Part shown: in pieces, positions 7,506 through 15,298 of the stretch
Layout of the letters: the number at the start of each line of letters is the position of its first letter
Numbering within the stretch: position 1 is the stretch's first letter
NCBI RefSeq assembly: GCF_900141835.1
Contig: NZ_FQZD01000013.1
Location: 1-64,000, forward strand
Length of the DNA stretch: 64,000 bases
Direction of reading: 5' to 3'
Source: Propionispora hippei DSM 15287
GTDB lineage: Bacteria; Bacillota; Negativicutes; Propionisporales; Propionisporaceae
Translations under genes and position numbers: made by a program
Notes under the pieces: generated by a model
The model's input: only the letters and a program-made list of their open reading frames with translations
What the model was told of the DNA's origin: nothing
The model's database searches: none

Positions 7506-8375
7506 TTACTTTAATCTTGGCATCTTTAAATCTATCTTTTTCCACCGGTACCCCCTAACATTGTTCCATCCACACTTTTCAATATAATCAATTGTTACTT
7601 TCTTTGTTTCTTCTCGATTTCTTGTTCTTATGATTTTAAGAATCTTTACTGGTTTATATTTCTTAGTCCATTCGCAGCCATTACCATTAAAATGTCTCTG
7701 TATCTCCCCATGAAGATTTACTGCAAAGTCAATAAAATATTTGCTTTCTTGAAGCAATAGAACAAAAACACCTTCATAGGTTCTATTATTCACTTCTTTT
7801 TTTATTTCTTCATATTTTATTTTCCGAAAAGCATAATTCCCACCACGTACATTTTGATAACCGTATCTTTCTATATAAATCTTGGTCAGTTCATGTTCAA
7901 ACTCCTTATTAACATTGTTATAGACTTGATGAACAGCAATAGGAGCATTTTCTTTAGTCCATTCTGCTCCCTCACCAGCAAAATGACTCTTCATTCTATT
8001 ACAGTAATGTTCAGTGTAACCCACGTAAAATTTGTCACCCACCAGCCGAAGGACATAAACATTTCCTTCCCCAGAAAAACCATATTTTTGATGCAAAGTT
8101 TCATTATTCAATATCAAATAGGTTATTGCAAATTCAAATTTCAAACGCAACAAGGTTTGAATAAATTTAAACATACCGCCAGAATATCCGCAAACAAAAC
8201 ATTTAAATATCCGTTTTTCAGGGTTTATTTTTAAATTTTCTTTATTATCATTATGAAATGGGCAACGGCCAACATATTCAGAGCCTTTCTTCCTCAAAGA
8301 CACGTGCTTTGCTATCTCATCTTCAATTTTTACATTATTGTTTATAATAACCAATTCTTCTTTAGTAAATTTCAT
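7506..8375 (-). CDS. CHC2 zinc finger fused to two GIY-YIG-like domains
   Basis: A 289-residue protein. I prefer ATG 8375, nine bases after GAGGTG; a GTG at 8387 is the alternative. Residues ~12-70 form a primase-type CHC2 zinc finger: GRCPFHNDNK, then FKCFVCGYSGGMFKFIQ (C-x2-H...C-x2-C). A GIY-YIG-like module follows: VYVLRL, FYVGYT, NRMKSHF (the helix Arg), EHELTKIYIE (the Glu) and YGYQNVRGG (the Asn). A second copy keeps HFNGNGCEWTKKYKP, DYIEKCGWNNVRG and overall spacing but has FIDFA in place of YVGYT, so it is probably inactive. The copies share HFxGxGxEWTK and NVRG, showing internal duplication. A DNA-binding finger on a nicking-type endonuclease is the natural reading; I know of no characterised protein with this layout. 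Confidence 0.75.
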   Translation of the reverse strand: MKFTKEELVIINNNVKIEDEIAKHVSLRKKGSEYVGRCPFHNDNKENLKINPEKRIFKCFVCGYSGGMFKFIQTLLRLKFEFAITYLILNNETLHQKYGFSGEGNVYVLRLVGDKFYVGYTEHYCNRMKSHFAGEGAEWTKENAPIAVHQVYNNVNKEFEHELTKIYIERYGYQNVRGGNYAFRKIKYEEIKKEVNNRTYEGVFVLLLQESKYFIDFAVNLHGEIQRHFNGNGCEWTKKYKPVKILKIIRTRNREETKKVTIDYIEKCGWNNVRGYRWKKIDLKMPRLK

Positions 8376-8482
8376 AATATAGCGCACCTCGAGAAAATTC
8401 TCTAAAGACAGACATGGGGAGGGTGGTACTGTCTCGCTTTATTTTTTAACAAATTGCTAGTCTTTGCCGCGCAGAATATTGG

Positions 8483-8743
8483 TTATTCGAACTTTTGGTG
8501 GCTTTGAATTAGTGTACAAGTAGGATTATTTTCTCTATCCGAATTGGTAAGTTGGTATTTCTGTCTTACTTTCTTACCGATCGTTTGATTTACTGTGTCT
8601 AACCCTTCTCGTTCTACAGCTCTTAAGTACTCCTTCATCAGAGTACGATCATTTTGAACAATAAGGAATATTTCATTGGTAATTCTTTTGTTCATAATAC
8701 TAATTGCCCGCTCTGCAATTTCAGCTGACGATATTTCCGGCAT
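8483..8743 (-). CDS. Small hypothetical protein
   Basis: An 86-residue, mostly helical, hydrophilic protein. The start is set at ATG 8743 (MPEISSAEIAERAISIM) because AAGGAAG lies seven bases upstream; a longer frame to 8767 has no ribosome site. It contains ISIMNKRITNEIFLIVQNDR and EGLDTVNQTIGKKVRQKYQL, a pattern of two helices and a basic segment that could contact nucleic acid. It resembles small orphan genes found near toxin or integron-like loci, but I cannot name a family. The CHC2/GIY-YIG gene follows downstream by ~110 bp. Confidence 0.5.
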   Translation of the reverse strand: MPEISSAEIAERAISIMNKRITNEIFLIVQNDRTLMKEYLRAVEREGLDTVNQTIGKKVRQKYQLTNSDRENNPTCTLIQSHQKFE

Positions 8744-8768
8744 ATAAAATCTTCCTTTCTTCCACATG

Positions 8769-8915
8769 TCATTGTTGAAAACTTAAGCCTACCCTAAGTT
8801 TCTTATGAGCTTTCGGGGACAGCCATGTCCCAATGGTGTAGTTTGTCAGCATAGCCCAAATAGTCTCTAAAAAAGATGCAACGAAACTCTCAGTCTTCGT
8901 TCCTAGATTTTTCAT
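8769..8915 (-). CDS. Possible 48-residue ORF
   Basis: The ATG at 8915 (MKNLGTKTESFVASFLETIW) has AGAGGGG six bases upstream, a good ribosome site, and the frame ends at TGA 8769. It would encode one amphipathic-to-hydrophobic helix and a basic tail (SPKAHKKLRVG). The frame is also open upstream to 9068, with a hydrophobic run VCSLLIVTLVVISLSFLRFI, so a longer membrane peptide is an alternative. Evidence is only the ribosome site and position before the next small gene. Confidence 0.3.
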   Translation of the reverse strand: MKNLGTKTESFVASFLETIWAMLTNYTIGTWLSPKAHKKLRVGLSFQQ

Positions 8916-9070
8916 AGACATCCCCTCTTTTCCCAACGCCCAAAACCCAATAAACCGCAAAAAACTAAGGCTAATCACTACAAGCGTGACTATGAGGAGA
9001 CTACACACATTCTGGTTGGCAGCCAGCGGGGGAGTTACCCCCGAAAACCCACAATAGCAACCCGTCATTC

Positions 9071-9155
9071 GAGCAATATTTCATTCTTTGAAATTCATTA
9101 AGTACTATCTTAGATTCTAAATAAGGAAACTCCTGCTAAATTTTGTATTAATTTG
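9071..9155. repeat. Dispersed repeat, left part, copy 1
   Basis: The block running GAGCAATATTTCATTC ... TATCTTAGATTC ... AAACTCCTGCTAAATTTTG matches 17453-17535 over ~80 bp and 13023-13090 over ~65 bp. About 170 bp further on, AAAACGCTTATTTA...TTCTTTTAGC (9318-9345) resembles the right part seen in copies 2 and 3. The sequence between is not homologous to the PH-domain gene of copy 3 and holds no convincing gene. Confidence 0.6.
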
Positions 9156-9476
9156 ACAAAGTTGAATGTTTTATGGCAACAAGTCTTCATAGGGTTATTG
9201 CCAACATTCCGATCTTGTTTCGTCAGTCTGACAATCTATATAAAACAGTTAAGCATTTCCATACTCGATTCCATTTCTTATAACTTCCCGTTCGCAGATA
9301 ACGTGGAGTGTCGCAAAACGCTTATTTATTTTTCTTTTAGCCAATAGTGTGGCTAGGAAATCCTCTGTTGGCAGTTGGTTTTCACAAATGGTACAGTAAA
9401 GTTACAATATAATTCATTATAAAAATATACTTATATTCTAAAACCCGTATAAATCGGTTATAATGAACATAGATTA

Positions 9477-9514
9477 AAACAGCAAAGCGCCCTGCCGTCA
9501 ACAGAGCGCTTTGC
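9477..9514 (-). terminator. Rho-independent terminator of the 29-codon ORF
   Basis: On the minus strand GCAAAGCGC pairs with GCGCTTTGC around a 15-nt apical region, followed by TGTTTT. It lies 17 bases after the stop of the short ORF at 9531-9620. Confidence 0.8.
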
Positions 9515-9530
9515 CTTAGGAATATGGAGG

Positions 9531-9620
9531 CTACTTGGTGGCTTCGTGGATGATTTGATAGATCAACCATAAAGCACCACTTGAAACGGTTAGCGTGAAC
9601 CACTTCGTTTTCAAGTGCAT
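9531..9620 (-). CDS. 29-residue membrane-like peptide with strong ribosome site
   Basis: AAGGAGGTGATGCT precedes ATG 9620, an almost perfect Shine-Dalgarno. The peptide begins MHLKTKWFTL, continues TVSSGALWLIYQII and ends HEATK. It has a basic N-terminus, one short hydrophobic stretch of about 14-16 residues and a polar tail, the layout of type I toxin peptides and of small membrane regulators. A GGGACGAG/CTCGTCCC hairpin (9644-9666) lies just upstream of the ribosome site, TATAAT sits at the complement of 9672-9677, and a terminator follows at 9477-9514. This makes a complete ~190-nt transcription unit. No antisense RNA promoter was identified, so the toxin reading is only a hypothesis. Confidence 0.6.
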   Translation of the reverse strand: MHLKTKWFTLTVSSGALWLIYQIIHEATK

Positions 9621-9643
9621 AGCATCACCTCCTTATTCAGTTT

Positions 9644-9666
9644 GGGACGAGCTCATAACTCGTCCC
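9644..9666 (-). promoter_or_regulatory. 5'-leader hairpin before short ORF
   Basis: GGGACGAG and CTCGTCCC are perfectly complementary with a 7-nt loop. On the minus strand the hairpin ends 12 bases before AAGGAGGTGAT of the 29-codon ORF, so it would sit at the 5' end of that mRNA. Confidence 0.5.
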
Positions 9667-9691
9667 TTACACATTATAGGATAAAGATTGG

Positions 9692-9720
9692 AAAAACCGT
9701 CCTTAATAGGACGGTTTTTT
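9692..9720. terminator. Bidirectional terminator hairpin
   Basis: AAAAACCGTCC pairs with GGACGGTTTTTT around TTAATA. It has A/T runs on both sides, so it can stop transcription in either direction between the FMN-reductase side and the short ORF. The 9721-9855 stretch beyond holds no gene I accept. Confidence 0.75.
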
Positions 9721-9855
9721 CATGCCTCAAAGGAGGGGGAATTGGGGCCATTTATACCTGCTCTGTATACAAAACTTATGCCTGTTCTTCTTAGTCAAAT
9801 CTATGATAGAGGCGAGGGAAATCGAGCCCCTGTTTGTTCACATACTTCAACACAA

Positions 9856-9896
9856 AGAGCATTTTCCCAAAGGCAACGCCCTGGTGAAAATGCTCT
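9856..9896 (-). terminator. Terminator of flavoprotein gene
   Basis: AGAGCATTTTC pairs with GAAAATGCTCT; on the minus strand it is followed by TTGTGTT. It lies 36 bp downstream of the stop of the 9932-10480 gene. Confidence 0.6.
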
Positions 9897-9931
9897 CTGA
9901 TCACTTCGCAAAACATACTATTGCAGATCGG

Positions 9932-10480
9932 CTACATTGCTTTTCCCGCTTCATAAGCTTTTGATAAAAGCTCTTTATTACCAGCCGCGGTGTTGGGGTC
10001 TCCGCCGCCCATTAGTAAAATGGTATCAACTACGTGTAAGCCAAACATCTTAAACAAGTCTTCATTGATTTGAAAGGATGATTGAAAAGCCTGTGCGTCT
10101 GGATTTCCCTGAGAATATACCATGACCAGGCTTTTAGTCGCATACCGAGGTTTATAGTTTTCATCAAACAAGCCGCATAGTCTGTCCCATAACAGCTTCA
10201 TTTGAGCTGTAGCCTGCCAAAGGTATACGGGCGAGCCGAAAACCACAACATCGGCATCGATAATATGTTTAAACATGTTCTGAAAATCGTCTTGCATGAA
10301 ACATTGTCCAGTCTTGCGACAGACAAAACAGCCTTGACAGGGTTTGATGTTCATATCATAAAGATCAAAAACCGCTGTTTCGGCCCCGGCATCTTGTGCT
10401 CCCCGAATAACCTCTTTAATAAGAGTGGCCGTGTTACCGTTTTTTCTTGGACTCCCCATAAAAGCGACTACTTTTTTCAT
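9932..10480 (-). CDS. NADPH-dependent FMN reductase / iron-sulfur flavoprotein family
   Basis: A 182-residue flavodoxin-like protein. MKKVVAFMGSPRKNGNTATL is the FMN phosphate-binding loop (GSPRxxGNT) of the NAD(P)H:FMN oxidoreductase / iron-sulfur flavoprotein superfamily. CQGCFVC and QC at residues ~49-62 give a Cx2Cx2C...C arrangement as in flavoproteins that carry a 4Fe-4S cluster. VVVFGSPVYLWQATAQMK is the second FMN loop. It probably transfers electrons from NAD(P)H or ferredoxin to quinones, nitro compounds or stress ligands; the substrate cannot be read. It is transcribed away from an MmyB-like regulator gene (10721), which is its likely controller. Confidence 0.88.
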   Translation of the reverse strand: MKKVVAFMGSPRKNGNTATLIKEVIRGAQDAGAETAVFDLYDMNIKPCQGCFVCRKTGQCFMQDDFQNMFKHIIDADVVVFGSPVYLWQATAQMKLLWDRLCGLFDENYKPRYATKSLVMVYSQGNPDAQAFQSSFQINEDLFKMFGLHVVDTILLMGGGDPNTAAGNKELLSKAYEAGKAM

Positions 10481-10720
10481 GCTGTAATTTCCTCCATTGA
10501 AATATTTTTTTGTCCTGCATTGCTTTTGACACTTCCTTTGTCAGTGCCAACGTATTTCCTGTCTTATGTGACCTTCCATTTACAACGACGATTTTTTCAT
10601 AAATTCCATATCTCCAATCTTAATTAGTATTGTATTTATAGTATCATCCAGTTTATCATGGTAATAGATATACATTTATACTAGTACTATTAATGCTATG
10701 ATAAAGGCGGGTAAGAGCTT

Positions 10721-11554
10721 ATGGATAATGAAAAGCAGCGATATAGAGAATTAGGTGATTTTTTAAAGTCTCGTCGGGCAAAAATTTTGCCTTCCCAGGT
10801 TGGTCTGCCTGAAGGAATACGTCGCCGAACTCCCGGTCTTAGAAGAGAGGAAGTGGCTTTACTTTCCGGAATCGGTTTAACCTGGTATACATGGATGGAA
10901 CAGGGCCGTCCTATCCAAATATCCTCACAAATACTTGAAAGCTTAGCCCGAACCTTGATGCTTGACAGGCATGAAACCAAACATCTTTACACTCTGGCTC
11001 AGCACACACCACCGGTTGGTTTCCCTATTTGCAATGCTCCTGTTAATCCCATGTTGCAGCACGTGCTGGACAACTTAGCATTTTCTCCGGCAACCATTCT
11101 TGATGTCCGCTTTAATATTATTTCGTGGAACCGAGCCACTGCAAAACTTTTGTTCGATTACGGTAAAATTAATGCTTGTAAACGTAATCTGCTGCGAATC
11201 ATGTTTACAAATGAAGAATATAAAAAGACAATGGCTGATTGGGAGTCCGCAGCGCAAGCGATGCTTGCTTGCTTTCGTACAGCTTATGCAAACTTCGTCG
11301 GAAACCCATGGATTGAGGATTTTATCAATGAACTCAGGAGCGAAAGCAAAGAATTCGATTCCTGGTGGTCCATGCACGACATCCAAAAAGAGGAGGGAGT
11401 ATTAAAAATTATTAACCATCCGGTTTTAGGACAGTTGAAATTTGAGTTTACCAGTTATGCGGTTTTATCAGATGCTAATTTAAAACTGTCTGTACTCACC
11501 GCTATTCCGGGGTCAGCTACCGAGGAAAAGATAAAACGATTTCTATCGCGTTAA
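10721..11554 (+). CDS. MmyB-like helix-turn-helix transcriptional regulator
   Basis: A 277-residue protein. The N-terminal ~75 residues are an XRE-type HTH: LGDFLKSRRAKI, TPGLRREEVALLSGIGLTWY and YTWMEQGR, typical of the MmyB subgroup (RRTPGLRREEVA). Residues ~95-270 are the MmyB ligand-binding PAS-like domain with ATILDVRFNIISWNRAT, which in this family binds lipids or other small hydrophobic ligands. The start ATG has GGCGGG upstream. It is divergent from the FMN reductase gene with ~240 bp between them. An AT-rich dyad, TACTAGTA, at about 10679-10686 could be its operator. Members often control a neighbouring oxidoreductase. Confidence 0.9.
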   Translation: MDNEKQRYRELGDFLKSRRAKILPSQVGLPEGIRRRTPGLRREEVALLSGIGLTWYTWMEQGRPIQISSQILESLARTLMLDRHETKHLYTLAQHTPPVGFPICNAPVNPMLQHVLDNLAFSPATILDVRFNIISWNRATAKLLFDYGKINACKRNLLRIMFTNEEYKKTMADWESAAQAMLACFRTAYANFVGNPWIEDFINELRSESKEFDSWWSMHDIQKEEGVLKIINHPVLGQLKFEFTSYAVLSDANLKLSVLTAIPGSATEEKIKRFLSR

Positions 11555-11798
11555 GCCCATTTCCCTGCATCCGCAGGAAGGCCAAAACATCACCAACAAA
11601 TAGGAACTATAGGAAAGATGAGGATCGGTAACCTTGGCCCAAGTTAGTCTAACTTTTTCAAACTCATAAGTTATCGAGGAAAACGCCTATACCGTCTTTC
11701 TGTATTTGAGGCTGTATTTATCGCTTCAAGTTCCACATCCCCGAATGTAATCCAGGCCAATTCCGCCTTTGTAAGCTTATCGATGAATACTATTATCT

Positions 11799-13010
11799 TT
11801 ATTGATTAGACTTCATACTACTGTCGTATAACGGGATGCTCCCTAGTGCGATAACAGCAAAAATTAATAACACAATTTGTCCGCTGAGTACTTGTAGCAA
11901 AGCTCCTCCAAGGACCGGCCCAATAGCCTTTCCCAAGGATTGGAATCCTAAAGAGCCAAAATATGCGCCTCGCAGATTCTCCGGTGCTATATCATCAATA
12001 AAAATTCCACCTATTGAAAAAACAAAAATTTCCCCTAAAGTAAAAATAATCTGACTTATTATATATGAAATATAGCTCAATCCGGAAAAGCCCATTCCTA
12101 TAAGCCCGCCCGCAATGAAAAAACTACCTATCTTCATTAGCCATAACGGATTTTTTCTTTTTAAGCAATAACTTGTAATTGGTATCTGCAATGATACTAC
12201 TGTAATTGCATTGGTAGCTAAGATCATTGTAAAAACCCCTGTTCCTCCAAAACGCTGCATAAGTATCTGCCCCAATGTTGATTCTTGCTGAACATACGCT
12301 AAATAAGAAATAATTCCACCTACTATGTAAAGTCTTAATGATTTATCATAAAATAACGTTTTTGCAGCCATACTTATTGATATCCTATCAGCCTTTGTTG
12401 CTTGCTTGTCCCAGTGATTCTTTGACTTTGAAGCTATTAGCAGCAATAAAGCTAGATAAGCCCAACACATAACCCCTGTAAAATAAAAACTATCTACAGT
12501 TCCAGAAAAGCCTATCCATGCACCTAAAATCGGTCCTAATGCACTCCCTATATTAGCTACGGTATATCGCAAATTAAATGCGATAACTTTTTGCTCATAG
12601 GTTACAACATCTGCTAACATGGCTTGAGTTAGAGTATCAGACCATATACGAAACAATCCGGCAAATAAATTCAAAGTACAAAACATCCCTGCCACTACCG
12701 CTTTCGAAGTATCAACAGAAGCTGCTATTCCAAATCCACCAAAAATTAAACCATAACATAGCAGTGAAATTCCAAGTGTTTTTTTCCTTCCATATTTATC
12801 AGATAAGTAACCGCCTAAAAATCCACCCAATGTATATGATAAATAAGAAGTTCCTACGATCATACCGGTAATAGAAAGCGATATTCCTACTTTATAATGT
12901 AGAAATATCGCAAGAAAGGGTACCGTCATTGATGTTCCAATTCTTAAAAAAAGTACTCCTATAATAATAATCCATATTAATAGATTAAATTTGTAAGTTT
13001 TCCAATTCAT
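11799..13010 (-). CDS. MFS transporter
   Basis: A 403-residue protein with about twelve hydrophobic helices in two halves. GGYLSDKYGRKKTLG after the second helix is the major-facilitator motif A (GxLaDrxGRkxxl). GSALGPILGAWIGF in helix 5 resembles the antiporter motif C of drug exporters. The second half has GAYFGSLGFQSLGKAIGP. It is probably a proton-coupled efflux permease; the substrate is not evident. The start ATG 13010 follows GGAGG. Just upstream (13023-13257) is copy 2 of the dispersed repeat, so this gene may have been moved next to it. The 11555-11798 gap downstream shows only a short CCTGC/GCAGG dyad near 11570. Confidence 0.9.
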   Translation of the reverse strand: MNWKTYKFNLLIWIIIIGVLFLRIGTSMTVPFLAIFLHYKVGISLSITGMIVGTSYLSYTLGGFLGGYLSDKYGRKKTLGISLLCYGLIFGGFGIAASVDTSKAVVAGMFCTLNLFAGLFRIWSDTLTQAMLADVVTYEQKVIAFNLRYTVANIGSALGPILGAWIGFSGTVDSFYFTGVMCWAYLALLLLIASKSKNHWDKQATKADRISISMAAKTLFYDKSLRLYIVGGIISYLAYVQQESTLGQILMQRFGGTGVFTMILATNAITVVSLQIPITSYCLKRKNPLWLMKIGSFFIAGGLIGMGFSGLSYISYIISQIIFTLGEIFVFSIGGIFIDDIAPENLRGAYFGSLGFQSLGKAIGPVLGGALLQVLSGQIVLLIFAVIALGSIPLYDSSMKSNQ

Positions 13011-13022
13011 AACCAGCCTCCT

Positions 13023-13257
13023 TAAACTATCTTAGATTCCAGACAAGGAAACTCCTGCTAATTTTTGTAATGAATTTCACAAAGATACTCACTTTATAAT
13101 ACCTCGTTTTATAGGAACAACGCTTATTCAATTGAATTAGTCTTTCTTTTACTCTTTTAGCTCAGCTTTCATTTAAACGGTGCTTCCTATTAACCCGGGT
13201 ATAAAAAAACCGGCCTTGTCATGAAATGATGATTGGCCGGTTTACTTTGCTATCAAG
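13023..13257. repeat. Dispersed repeat, copy 2 (left and right parts joined)
   Basis: The left part (ACTATCTTAGATTC ... AAACTCCTGCTAA) and the right part (CGCTTATTCAATT ... TTTTAGCTCAGCTTTCATTT ... GGTGCTTCCTATTAAC ... GGCCGGTTTACTTTGCTAT) are separated by only ~40 bp here. In copy 3 the same two parts are separated by the PH-domain gene (17641-18018). The right part ends in a hairpin, ACCGGCC...GGCCGGT (about 13210-13245), that can act as a terminator. This copy looks like the locus after loss of its gene, or an empty copy of a mobile cassette. Confidence 0.65.
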
Positions 13258-13262
13258 ATTCA

Positions 13263-13315
13263 CACAGGGACGCAAGGGACAGCTCGCTGTCTCAGAAAGC
13301 GTATCTGTCCCTGTG
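13263..13315. repeat. CACAGGGAC inverted repeat
   Basis: CACAGGGAC at 13263 and GTCCCTGTG at 13307 form the outer stem, with GGGACAGC/GCTGTC inside. GGACAGGG...CCCTGTCC occurs also inside the DUF6765 pseudogene (about 6023-6081). These resemble the short GGGAC-type palindromes scattered in many Bacillota genomes. Confidence 0.5.
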
Positions 13316-13327
13316 GTTACGTTTTCA

Positions 13328-14536
13328 TTAATTATTTATTGGTAGCTCAGCCAGTTTTTCAGCAAGTTCCTTATACCAGGACAAAGTTAATGCATTTGCA
13401 CCAATACCGCAGGCATCCATATGATCAATCGAATCTAGCAAGGGCATGGAATTCCACTTGCCTATTTTGGGTATCCCATTATAATTAACAATTTTATCGG
13501 AAGACCATATTTTCGGACCACTCTGAGAGATGGTGTTGACCACGCCGTCATTGGGTTTCCAACTATCATCAATAATAACCCGCCCTTGTTCATTACGCGT
13601 ATAACTTCCGATGAATGTGCCAAATGGATATAACAACGGAGTCATATAAATTACATGGGGAAGCTCGTTACTCGTCAAAATACTGGGAACAGTTGCACAG
13701 GCAGAATAAGAAAAATAGTATACATCAGGTTGTGCCTTAACCCACGAGTTGAGCACACGAGCACCATCGGTACTTAAATCCCAATTTGCAAGGTCGTTAG
13801 TCTCATTCCAGATTTCACTCTCCAAAACCCTGTTTGTGTAAGCTGTAAGGCTTTCTCCTGGCATTCTGTTCAAACCCCACTGATCCAGTTTAAAATCATA
13901 GATAAGTGTTTCTCCCGCACCGGTAAAGGCTGCCACAGAGGCTATAAAATTCTTAGCAAAATCTCCAAACGTATTGCTTTCGTCTGCAAGGGTAGTACCA
14001 TCATGAGTAGAAGCAATCGTCGTAATACTGTGAACCCACGATTTGCCACCTGCAAAGAGCGGACTTAGTTGAGATGGCGTTGCATTTTGTTCCTCCTTGC
14101 TGCCTTCCTTGAGCAATTGAACCAGGGCGCGTACGGTCTGACCGCCCATGCTGTGAGCCACAAGATGAATCTTATTTACTTTACCTTTCGTCGTAAGATT
14201 GCCCCATTCGGGATAAAGACCAGGATATGTTCTTCCATACCTGCTATGTCCTTCCCGCTGAGAATGCGCTTGGCCATAGTCTACCGTACCGCCTTTGATA
14301 TAGGCATACAACTCACAGGCTCTGTCCCAATTACTGGATACAGGCCCTACCGTCGCAGTATAAGTTGTGTAACCGCTTGAGGTAAGTTTCTGCTCATAAT
14401 CAGTCAGGCCGCCCCAATATTTTAGTCCCAGCACCTCATTTCTTCCCCAACCCATAAATCCGTGAACAAGCACTAACGGATAAGAGTTGGCCTTTACCCG
14501 TATTACCTTTTCACTCGTTTTCCTTACTGAAGCCAT
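13328..14536 (-). CDS. Triacylglycerol lipase, family I.5-like
   Basis: A 402-residue alpha/beta hydrolase. YPLVLVHGFMGWGRNEVLG begins the catalytic domain, and the long N-terminal half matches Geobacillus-type family I.5 lipases (YGGxxDY...TATVGPVSSNWDRACELYA). The nucleophile is in LVAHSMGGQT, with Ala replacing the first Gly of GxSxG as in this family. NDGVVNT (about residue 330) carries the catalytic Asp and SIDHMDACG the His near residue 375; aspartates and histidines of the family's zinc site appear conserved. Family I.5 enzymes are normally secreted, but this one begins MASVRKTSEKVIRVK and I see no signal peptide. The start ATG 14536 has GGAGGAG upstream. It appears to be a single-gene unit. 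Confidence 0.9.
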   Translation of the reverse strand: MASVRKTSEKVIRVKANSYPLVLVHGFMGWGRNEVLGLKYWGGLTDYEQKLTSSGYTTYTATVGPVSSNWDRACELYAYIKGGTVDYGQAHSQREGHSRYGRTYPGLYPEWGNLTTKGKVNKIHLVAHSMGGQTVRALVQLLKEGSKEEQNATPSQLSPLFAGGKSWVHSITTIASTHDGTTLADESNTFGDFAKNFIASVAAFTGAGETLIYDFKLDQWGLNRMPGESLTAYTNRVLESEIWNETNDLANWDLSTDGARVLNSWVKAQPDVYYFSYSACATVPSILTSNELPHVIYMTPLLYPFGTFIGSYTRNEQGRVIIDDSWKPNDGVVNTISQSGPKIWSSDKIVNYNGIPKIGKWNSMPLLDSIDHMDACGIGANALTLSWYKELAEKLAELPINN

Positions 14537-15023
14537 TTTAGACTCCTCCTTTAACTTTTATACCTCCTCACATTCCAGCGCAGATCAGATTTCAACCATT
14601 GCGATGTGCTAACGGGTACGTTATTCATAAAAAGCAGGCAAAAAAACAGCTAATCTATCCCTGGGCTTCCTATTTGTGTTGGTTAGTTACGTTCCTTTAA
14701 CTAATAAGTAATGCAAATTGGGGGAAATAATGCTCATAATAAAAAAATATAGTCTCTTTCAGCTTGTTTTTTAAACTCAATCTGTTGTTTACCTTTGTAC
14801 ACATTCAAGTGTTTTGGCGAAGTTTCGGCCACCAAAATCGGATGTTTTTCGGTCATCCCCAACATGGTGGTGCGATCTGTTATCGTTAACTGTCACCGGT
14901 CATGTTGTGAAGGGATGTTATGACGCTTTACCGTCTTCTGATGTGCTGCTGCATGAGCCAGATATTATGAGTTGGGTTAAGTAATAATCTGAAGGAAAAT
15001 AAAGAATTTATATCAGAAAAAAT
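14537..15023. other. Intergenic stretch without accepted gene
   Basis: About 490 bp. It contains the lipase promoter region and a short plus-strand coding-like tail near 14930-14985 (SSDVLLHEPDIMSWVK then stop), which may be the end of a lost gene. No start, RNA motif or repeat is evident. Confidence 0.4.
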
Positions 15024-15064
15024 AAAGCTCAAACCACTGCAATCTTTACAGTGATTTGAGCTTT
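15024..15064. terminator. Hairpin, repeat-type terminator (copy 2)
   Basis: AAAGCTCAAACCACTG pairs with CAGTGATTTGAGCTTT. It is about 80% identical to the hairpin at 447-480, including the loop CAATCTT and the flanking AATAAAGCTC. The stretch 15065-15298 beyond it holds open frames on both strands, of which none has convincing support. Confidence 0.65.
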
Positions 15065-15298
15065 ACTACTTATTTCCTCAACAGGCCAGGGAGCAGACGG
15101 ACATGATTTTTCGTGTTATCAAAAGGAAGATACTGCGACCAAAAAGCATCAAAGATCTTCTATTGAAAAATGTGTTTACAGCAATTCTATCCTCATATAG
15201 CACACTGGAAAAGGAAAATGGACACATCAGCAACCGTCCTCGCATGCTGAAAGAGCAGGCAGTTGCCACCAGAAATCGTTATAAAGCTTATTAATCAA

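Noticed and set aside
9688-9964. Two overlapping plus-strand reading frames (70 and 80 codons)
   Set aside because: They run through two hairpins and into the FMN reductase 3' end, and have no ribosome site.
15078-15294. Overlapping ~63-codon frames on both strands
   Set aside because: Neither has a ribosome site or a recognisable domain; they probably arise by chance in decayed DNA.
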